Source: Helicobacteraceae bacterium
Lineage (GTDB): Bacteria; Campylobacterota; Campylobacteria; Campylobacterales; Sulfurimonadaceae
NCBI GenBank assembly: GCA_027038835.1
Contig: JALWGC010000006.1
Coordinates: forward strand, 62,001 to 126,000
Direction of reading: 5' to 3'
DNA: 64,000 bases
Both the position numbers and the translations under genes were made by a program. The first letter of the stretch is position 1. Each line of letters opens with the position of its first letter. The notes beneath the pieces are model-generated. The model searched no databases. It was not told the origin of the DNA and saw only the letters and a program-made list of their open reading frames with translations. This document shows, one piece after another, positions 59,325-64,000 of this stretch.

Positions 59325-60086
59325 ATGAAAACGATTACATTTGTAGGAAACGGCAATATGGCGCTCGCCATCGCAAAAGGACTCCTTGGCAAATACCATA
59401 TAGAGGTTGTAGGCAGAGACAAAAAGAAACTTCAAAAGTTTTCGCAAGCTTGCAACTCTGAGGTCGAATATTTCACATTCGATTCGTTCGATTTTTCAAA
59501 CAAAGATATCATCCTTTGTGTCAAACCGAACAATCTCGAAGAGGTAGCCGCTTATATGCAAACGAAAGTGGGTGTCATCTACTCGGTACTTGCAGGCACA
59601 CCGATAGAAAAAATCGAAAAACATATCCAAAACGATGCGGTCGTTCGTGCTATGCCAAATCTCGCAGCAAGCGTTCAAAGCTCCATGACCACACTCACCG
59701 GAGATGCAAACTTCAAAGACGAAGCACTGAGCATTTTCAGCGCTATCGGCGATGTGCTTTGGCTTGGGAGCGAAAAAGAGCTTGATATAGCGACTGCACT
59801 AGCAGGAAGCGGTCCGGCGTATCTCGCGCTCATAGCCGAAGCACTTAGTGACGGAGCGGTCAAACAAGGGCTAAAACGGAGTGACGCCATGATAATCACC
59901 CAAGGGCTTTTTAGCGGCTTTTCGAAACTCCTTCGAACCACCCATCCGGCTCTTCTTAAAGACGGTGTGATGAGCCCCGGAGGAACGACCGCCGCAGGGT
60001 ATGGAGCGATGGAAAAAGCGGGAGTGAGAAACGGCTGCATCGAAGCGGTCGAAGCCGCCTTTAAAAAAGCGAAAGAACTTGCCTAA
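59325..60086 (+). CDS. proC: Pyrroline-5-carboxylate reductase
   Basis: A 253-residue enzyme for the last step of proline synthesis. The nucleotide-binding loop is TFVGNGNMALAIAKGLLG. The conserved CVKPNNLEEV, SGPAYLALIAEALSDGAV and MSPGGTTAAGYGAMEKAGVR follow. Length is typical (250-280). It ends with a four-base CTAA overlap with the convergent dnaE stop. Confidence 0.95.
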   Translation: MKTITFVGNGNMALAIAKGLLGKYHIEVVGRDKKKLQKFSQACNSEVEYFTFDSFDFSNKDIILCVKPNNLEEVAAYMQTKVGVIYSVLAGTPIEKIEKHIQNDAVVRAMPNLAASVQSSMTTLTGDANFKDEALSIFSAIGDVLWLGSEKELDIATALAGSGPAYLALIAEALSDGAVKQGLKRSDAMIITQGLFSGFSKLLRTTHPALLKDGVMSPGGTTAAGYGAMEKAGVRNGCIEAVEAAFKKAKELA

Positions 60087-63000
60087 ACGACGATATCGAT
60101 CAACTCGTTACCATCTAGCGCTTCGACGATATTGTTTCCGACTCTAAGAGAAGATTCTATGACGATATCTTTGAGTTTGGAGGTGATGCGGATTTTCAAT
60201 TCCCTTTTTCCGGGATTTTGACGCACAATGCGGTAAAGCTCCTCAAGCGCTTTTTCTCCGCTATCGAGCTTGATTGCGAGCTCGAGTGGGGCTTGCGGTT
60301 TTTCCTCTATCTCGGTTTTTACCTTTTTGGACTCTTTTTTGGCATCTTTGAGACTCATCAGCTTCGTTACCCCGATGCGGGTGAACATCTCGGTATGGGT
60401 GATTTTAGCTTTGATGGCTATGGGTTCTTCGAGGTCCATCTTCTCCAGTTCGTTGAGCTTGTCTTCAAATAGCATGATTTCTAACGAACCGTGCAAGTCC
60501 ATAAGCGTAACGATGCCGAAGGTATTCCCTTTTTTGGAGATTTTACGCTGAATCTCCTCCACTTTCCCGACAAAAATAGCGCTGCTACCGTCTTTGATGT
60601 TTTCCAAATCGGACGAAAGGGTGTAGTTGATTTTCTCCAGCTCCTCTCTGAAACTATCAAGCGGGTGTCCCGAGACATAAAAACCGAGCGTTTCTTTTTC
60701 GAACTCCAAAATATCTTTTAACTCGAACTCCTCGCAGTTACTTAACTCCAACTTGATAGTCGTGAGTTCTTCATCGTCTCCAAAAAGGCTTCCAAGAGCG
60801 TTTTTCTTCGCTTCGTTTGCCATTTTCGCCGTTTCAACAAGGCGCTCCACTTGGTCGAGCAACGCTTTTCGGCTATATCCGAAACTATCGAACCCTCCCG
60901 CTTTGATAATCGATTCGATCACTTTTTTATTCACCTTCTGCGGGTCGATGCGGTTGACGAAATCTTGCATATCGGCAAATTCTCCTCCGTCCTCTCTCGA
61001 TTCGAGAATGGAGATAACCGCCGCTTCCCCTACCCCTTTGATAGCCCCAAGCCCAAAGAGGATGATATCTTTCTCATCTTTGGTGATAGCGGAAAATTCG
61101 AGCTGTGAATGGTTGATATCGGGCGGGCTGAGCTCGATTCCCATCCGTTTGACCTCATCAATGTACTTGACCACTTTGTCGGTGTTGTCTTTCTCGCTTG
61201 TAAGCAAAGCTGCCATAAACTCGTTTGGATAGTAGGTTTTTAGATACGCCGTTTGAAACGTCACCATCGCGTACGCCGCGGAGTGGGACTTGTTGAAACC
61301 GTATCCGGCGAATTTCTCGATAAGCTCGAAAAGTTTCGCTGCCAAATCGTAGTCGTACCCTTGTTTTTGTGCACCTTCACAAAACTCCGCTTTGTAGGCA
61401 CTCATATCTTTTTTCTTACCCATCGCACGGCGAATGATGTCCGCATACCCAAGGCTGAACCCACCGATAGTCTGCACTATCTGCATGACTTGCTCTTGGT
61501 AAACGATCATCCCGTATGTCGGGTCGAGGGTATCTTTGAGCACATCGAAACTAACCTCTTCGAACGGATAAAACACCTTCTTTCGTCCATGTTTACGCTC
61601 GATGAAGTCATCGAGCATCCCCGATTCCATCGGACCGGGACGATAGAGCGCCAAAACCGCGATAATATCTTCGAAATTGTCAGGCTTTAGACGTTTGTTC
61701 AAATCTTGCATACCCGAAGATTCTATTTGGAACATCCCTAACGTTTCACCGCTTTTGATCACCTCGTACACTTTATGATCATCGACATCGATCTCATCCC
61801 AATCGATCGCCTTGCCGTAGCGTTTTTCCACAAGCTTGATGGCGTTGTCGATAACATCGAGTGTCTTTAGCCCCAAGAAGTCGAACTTGATAAGATCGAC
61901 ATCTTCAAGGTAGTTCAGCGAATACTGCGTTACGAACGTATCTTCCCCCGATGGCTTGTAGATGGGTGTTTTATGCCAAAGTTCCTCATTGCTTATCACC
62001 ACCCCCGCAGCGTGCATACCGGCGTTTCGCTTCAGCCCTTCGAGTTTGAGCGCGAACTCCCACACTCGTGCGGCTTGCGGGTCACTTTCTATAAGCTCTC
62101 TTAGTTTTGGTTCCTTTTGGTAAGCACCTTCGACGAACTTTCCTTTTTTCTCTTTTCCAGCTAGCGTGATACCCAGCTCGTCGGGGATGAGCTTCGCCAT
62201 AGCGTCCGCTTTGGAAAGCGGCATGTCGAGTACACGTGCGACATCACGTATAACCCCTTTTGCAAGGAGCGAACCGAAAGTGATGATTTGCGCGACTTGA
62301 TTTCGCCCGTATTTTCGCACCACATAGTCGATAATCTCTCCACGGCGTGCTTGCATGAAGTCCATATCGATATCGGGCATGCTCACCCGCTCTGGATTCA
62401 AAAATCGCTCAAAAAGCAAGTCGTACTTCATCGGGTCAATGTTGGTGATTTCCAGCGCGAACGCTACTAGACTCCCGGCAGCCGAACCCCGCCCCGGACC
62501 TACGGCGATCCCCATCTGTTTGGCTTCACGAACGAAGTCCCAAACGATGAGCATATATCCCGGAAATCGCATCGAGTTGATGATGTCTATCTCGTAATCA
62601 AGACGTTTTCTGTACTCTTCATGCCGCTCTTTTGGAACGTTGGCAAGCCGTTTTTCCAACCCCTCTTTACATTTGTAGATGAAGTACTCGGCATCGTTTT
62701 TATCTGCCGCACTCATCCATGCTTTTTTCTCCTCCTCGCTAGCCTCAGGCGGAAGCTGCGGGTCATCTTCGTTGTTTATACCAAGCCCCTCTTTTTGTGC
62801 ATATTCGAGGGTAAATTTGAAATTTGGCGGAGTCGGCGTTTTGACAACGGGAGAGAACTCTACACATTTATCGACTATCTCCTGCGTGGCTTCGAGCACT
62901 TCGGGGATATCGGCGTAGAGGCGCTCCATCTCTTCGGGAGATTTGATGTAGAATTCATGTACGGAGTGGCGAAGACGGTTCGGGTCGTCAAACAGTTTGT

Positions 63001-63706
63001 TCATCCCGATACACATAAACGCCTCATGATACTCCGCATCGTTTTCGTATGTGTAGTGGGTATCGTTCGTAGCGACGAGTTTGATGCCGGTCTCTTTGGA
63101 GAGGCGAAGCAGCTGGTCGTCGATATAAAGCTGATCGCCGATACCGTGTCGCATGATTTCAAGGTAGAAATCATCTCCGAAAATCTCTTTGTACTCCAAT
63201 GCCACCTCTTTGGCTTTTTCGTACCCTCCCGCACCGAATTTCTTGTTACGCTCGTTTTGGGTGTTGAGATGCCAACTCACCTCCCCTTGCAAACAAGCCG
63301 AAGTACAGATAAGCCCTTCACTATGCTCGCGCAATAGTTTTTTGTTGATTCGTGCATAGTAGTAGAACCCTTTGATATACGCCATCGAAGAGAGATACAT
63401 CAAATTTTTGTAGCCTATTTCGTTTTTGGCGTACAAACAGAGGTGGAAACGCTGCCTTGTGCTTTTGTCTCCCAAGTCATCGCTGTTGTGCAAGTACGCT
63501 TCAAGTCCAATGATCGGTTTGATCCCTTCCGCGCGCGCGGCATGCCAAAAGTGGATAGCACCGAACATATTTCCATGGTCGGTCATCGCTACGGCGTTCA
63601 TGCCGAGTTTTTTCACTTGTTTGACCAACAAATCGACTTTGTTCGCTCCATCGAGCAATGAATATTCGGTATGCAGATGCAAATGGGTAAAAGGGTATTT
63701 GCTCAT
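60083..63706 (-). CDS. dnaE: DNA polymerase III subunit alpha
   Basis: The 1207-residue replicative polymerase. An N-terminal PHP domain (THLHLHTEYSLLDGANKVDL, MTDHGNMFGAIHFWHAA) is followed by the family-C palm with the catalytic aspartates in MPDIDMDFMQARRGEIID and DLIKFDFLGLKTLDVID. Fingers include GYGFNKSHSAAYAMVTFQTA. The helix-hairpin-helix and OB domains form the C-terminal third (AIFVGKVEEIQRKISKKGNT). It is transcribed alone from a TATAAT at 63734-63739. Confidence 0.96.
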   Translation of the reverse strand: MSKYPFTHLHLHTEYSLLDGANKVDLLVKQVKKLGMNAVAMTDHGNMFGAIHFWHAARAEGIKPIIGLEAYLHNSDDLGDKSTRQRFHLCLYAKNEIGYKNLMYLSSMAYIKGFYYYARINKKLLREHSEGLICTSACLQGEVSWHLNTQNERNKKFGAGGYEKAKEVALEYKEIFGDDFYLEIMRHGIGDQLYIDDQLLRLSKETGIKLVATNDTHYTYENDAEYHEAFMCIGMNKLFDDPNRLRHSVHEFYIKSPEEMERLYADIPEVLEATQEIVDKCVEFSPVVKTPTPPNFKFTLEYAQKEGLGINNEDDPQLPPEASEEEKKAWMSAADKNDAEYFIYKCKEGLEKRLANVPKERHEEYRKRLDYEIDIINSMRFPGYMLIVWDFVREAKQMGIAVGPGRGSAAGSLVAFALEITNIDPMKYDLLFERFLNPERVSMPDIDMDFMQARRGEIIDYVVRKYGRNQVAQIITFGSLLAKGVIRDVARVLDMPLSKADAMAKLIPDELGITLAGKEKKGKFVEGAYQKEPKLRELIESDPQAARVWEFALKLEGLKRNAGMHAAGVVISNEELWHKTPIYKPSGEDTFVTQYSLNYLEDVDLIKFDFLGLKTLDVIDNAIKLVEKRYGKAIDWDEIDVDDHKVYEVIKSGETLGMFQIESSGMQDLNKRLKPDNFEDIIAVLALYRPGPMESGMLDDFIERKHGRKKVFYPFEEVSFDVLKDTLDPTYGMIVYQEQVMQIVQTIGGFSLGYADIIRRAMGKKKDMSAYKAEFCEGAQKQGYDYDLAAKLFELIEKFAGYGFNKSHSAAYAMVTFQTAYLKTYYPNEFMAALLTSEKDNTDKVVKYIDEVKRMGIELSPPDINHSQLEFSAITKDEKDIILFGLGAIKGVGEAAVISILESREDGGEFADMQDFVNRIDPQKVNKKVIESIIKAGGFDSFGYSRKALLDQVERLVETAKMANEAKKNALGSLFGDDEELTTIKLELSNCEEFELKDILEFEKETLGFYVSGHPLDSFREELEKINYTLSSDLENIKDGSSAIFVGKVEEIQRKISKKGNTFGIVTLMDLHGSLEIMLFEDKLNELEKMDLEEPIAIKAKITHTEMFTRIGVTKLMSLKDAKKESKKVKTEIEEKPQAPLELAIKLDSGEKALEELYRIVRQNPGKRELKIRITSKLKDIVIESSLRVGNNIVEALDGNELIDIVV

Positions 63707-63733
63707 TCTCGTTCCGTCAGTTTTTTTTAAAAG

Positions 63734-63739
63734 ATTATA
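63734..63739 (-). promoter_or_regulatory. -10 box of dnaE
   Basis: TATAAT on the minus strand, 28 bases before the dnaE ATG, preceded by a T-rich stretch. Confidence 0.5.
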
Positions 63740-63789
63740 GTCAAACTACACAAAAAAAGAGGTTAATTTGTTATACTTTTTATAAAACC

Positions 63790-63963
63790 CACAATCTCAT
63801 CACAGCTCCTATCTACAACTCTCTCCATGAAGTTGTCGGCGTTTTGGAACTACTGAACAAACAAGAAGGTTTTACTCAAAAAGATAAAAAACTGATGCGT
63901 CTTTTCGCCCATGCCATAGGCTCGTTCGTCGAACTTATGATGGTCGAAATGGAAGCGAAGTAG
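63790..63963 (+). pseudogene. Remnant of a GAF-domain signalling protein
   Basis: An open stretch of 57 codons ending in TAG whose translation (APIYNSLHEVVGVLELLNKQ, then EGFTQKDKKLMRLFAHAIGS) reads like the last strand and helix of a GAF domain. No ATG, GTG or TTG in frame lies at a sensible upstream position, there is no ribosome site, and the open frame continues back into the dnaE promoter. It therefore looks like the decayed 3' end of a larger sensor gene. Short functional use cannot be excluded. Confidence 0.5.
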
Positions 63964-63967
63964 AAAA

Positions 63968-64000
63968 CTACTTCACTTTTTCGAGGTATTCACCTTCGAC
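63968..64000 (-). CDS. 3' end of a gene running off the window
   Basis: The minus strand ends in ten sense codons (VEGEYLEKVK) and TAG just after the GAF remnant. The composition fits coding sequence, but it is far too short to identify. Confidence 0.3.
   Translation of the reverse strand, partial: VEGEYLEKVK

Noticed and set aside
1-64000. tRNA, rRNA, riboswitch or CRISPR array
   Set aside because: All gaps between genes were read by eye, and only one exceeds 300 bases. No cloverleaf, rRNA segment, known riboswitch core or regular direct repeats were seen. A covariance-model scan would be decisive.

Overview
This window is chromosome from a flagellated member of the Campylobacterota (the former Epsilonproteobacteria), probably a free-living type rather than a gut pathogen. 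The evidence is the long (399-residue) DapD of the epsilon type, an FlgS-type flagellar kinase with a sigma-54 promoter in front of flgF-flgG, a CiaD-like protein, the ubiD-hemC-proS-hemA-prenyl-synthase run, OprD-type porin and TATAAT-rich promoters with poor -35 boxes. I cannot fix the genus. Coding density is very high, and many genes overlap by 1 or 4 bases (TGATG, ATGA, GTGA). I found no rRNA, tRNA, CRISPR array, transposase or prophage.

Layout. 1-2.7 kb: an RND efflux permease split into two coupled ORFs. 2.8-7.6 kb: a lone Cache sensor, an ankyrin protein, dapD, a small flagellar rod-like protein, an SH3/NlpC-P60 lipoprotein and an S24-type repressor. 7.9-11.5 kb (minus): leuD-leuB-TPR-ciaD-like-purU-trmL-small membrane protein. 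11.6-14.8 kb (minus): flgF-flgG behind a sigma-54 promoter, and a porin. 14.9-17.5 kb (plus): rpoD and a coupled degenerate kinase-like protein. 17.5-20.4 kb (minus): hemL, AtpZ and small membrane proteins. 20.5-26.5 kb (plus): TonB-like protein, hisS-speA-cysE and an aminotransferase. 26.5-32.3 kb: nhaA, an Omp85-like barrel, flgS, apeB and a cytochrome c. 32.4-41.5 kb (minus): ubiD-hemC-dsb-fxsA-proS-toxin/antitoxin-hemA-prenyl synthase and two small genes. 41.6-45.3 kb (minus): argB-lpxK-aminotransferase-nadE. 45.4-55.2 kb (minus): recQ, coaX, lpxD, ilvN-ilvB, a WD40/helical-repeat protein, ilvA and a CoA-binding protein. 55.4-63.7 kb: a CitE-like lyase, trpD2-like, proA, a Uma2 nuclease, a MITE-like element, proC and dnaE. 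The right edge holds a GAF-domain remnant.

Functionally this is mostly housekeeping: branched-chain amino acids (leuB, leuD, ilvB, ilvN, ilvA), proline (proA, proC), arginine (argB), lysine and peptidoglycan (dapD), tetrapyrrole (hemA, hemC, hemL), quinone (ubiD-type, prenyl synthase), lipid A (lpxD, lpxK), NAD and CoA (nadE, coaX), replication and repair (dnaE, recQ), transcription (rpoD) and flagella.

The parts most worth a second look are few. One is a 263-bp element with 25-bp terminal inverted repeats that carry outward extended -10 promoters, together with a solo copy that appears to serve as the promoter of a neighbouring operon. Another is a beta-propeller plus helical-repeat protein with a coat-protein-like layout. 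The others are the RND pump split at a His-rich seam, and the degenerate kinase coupled to rpoD.
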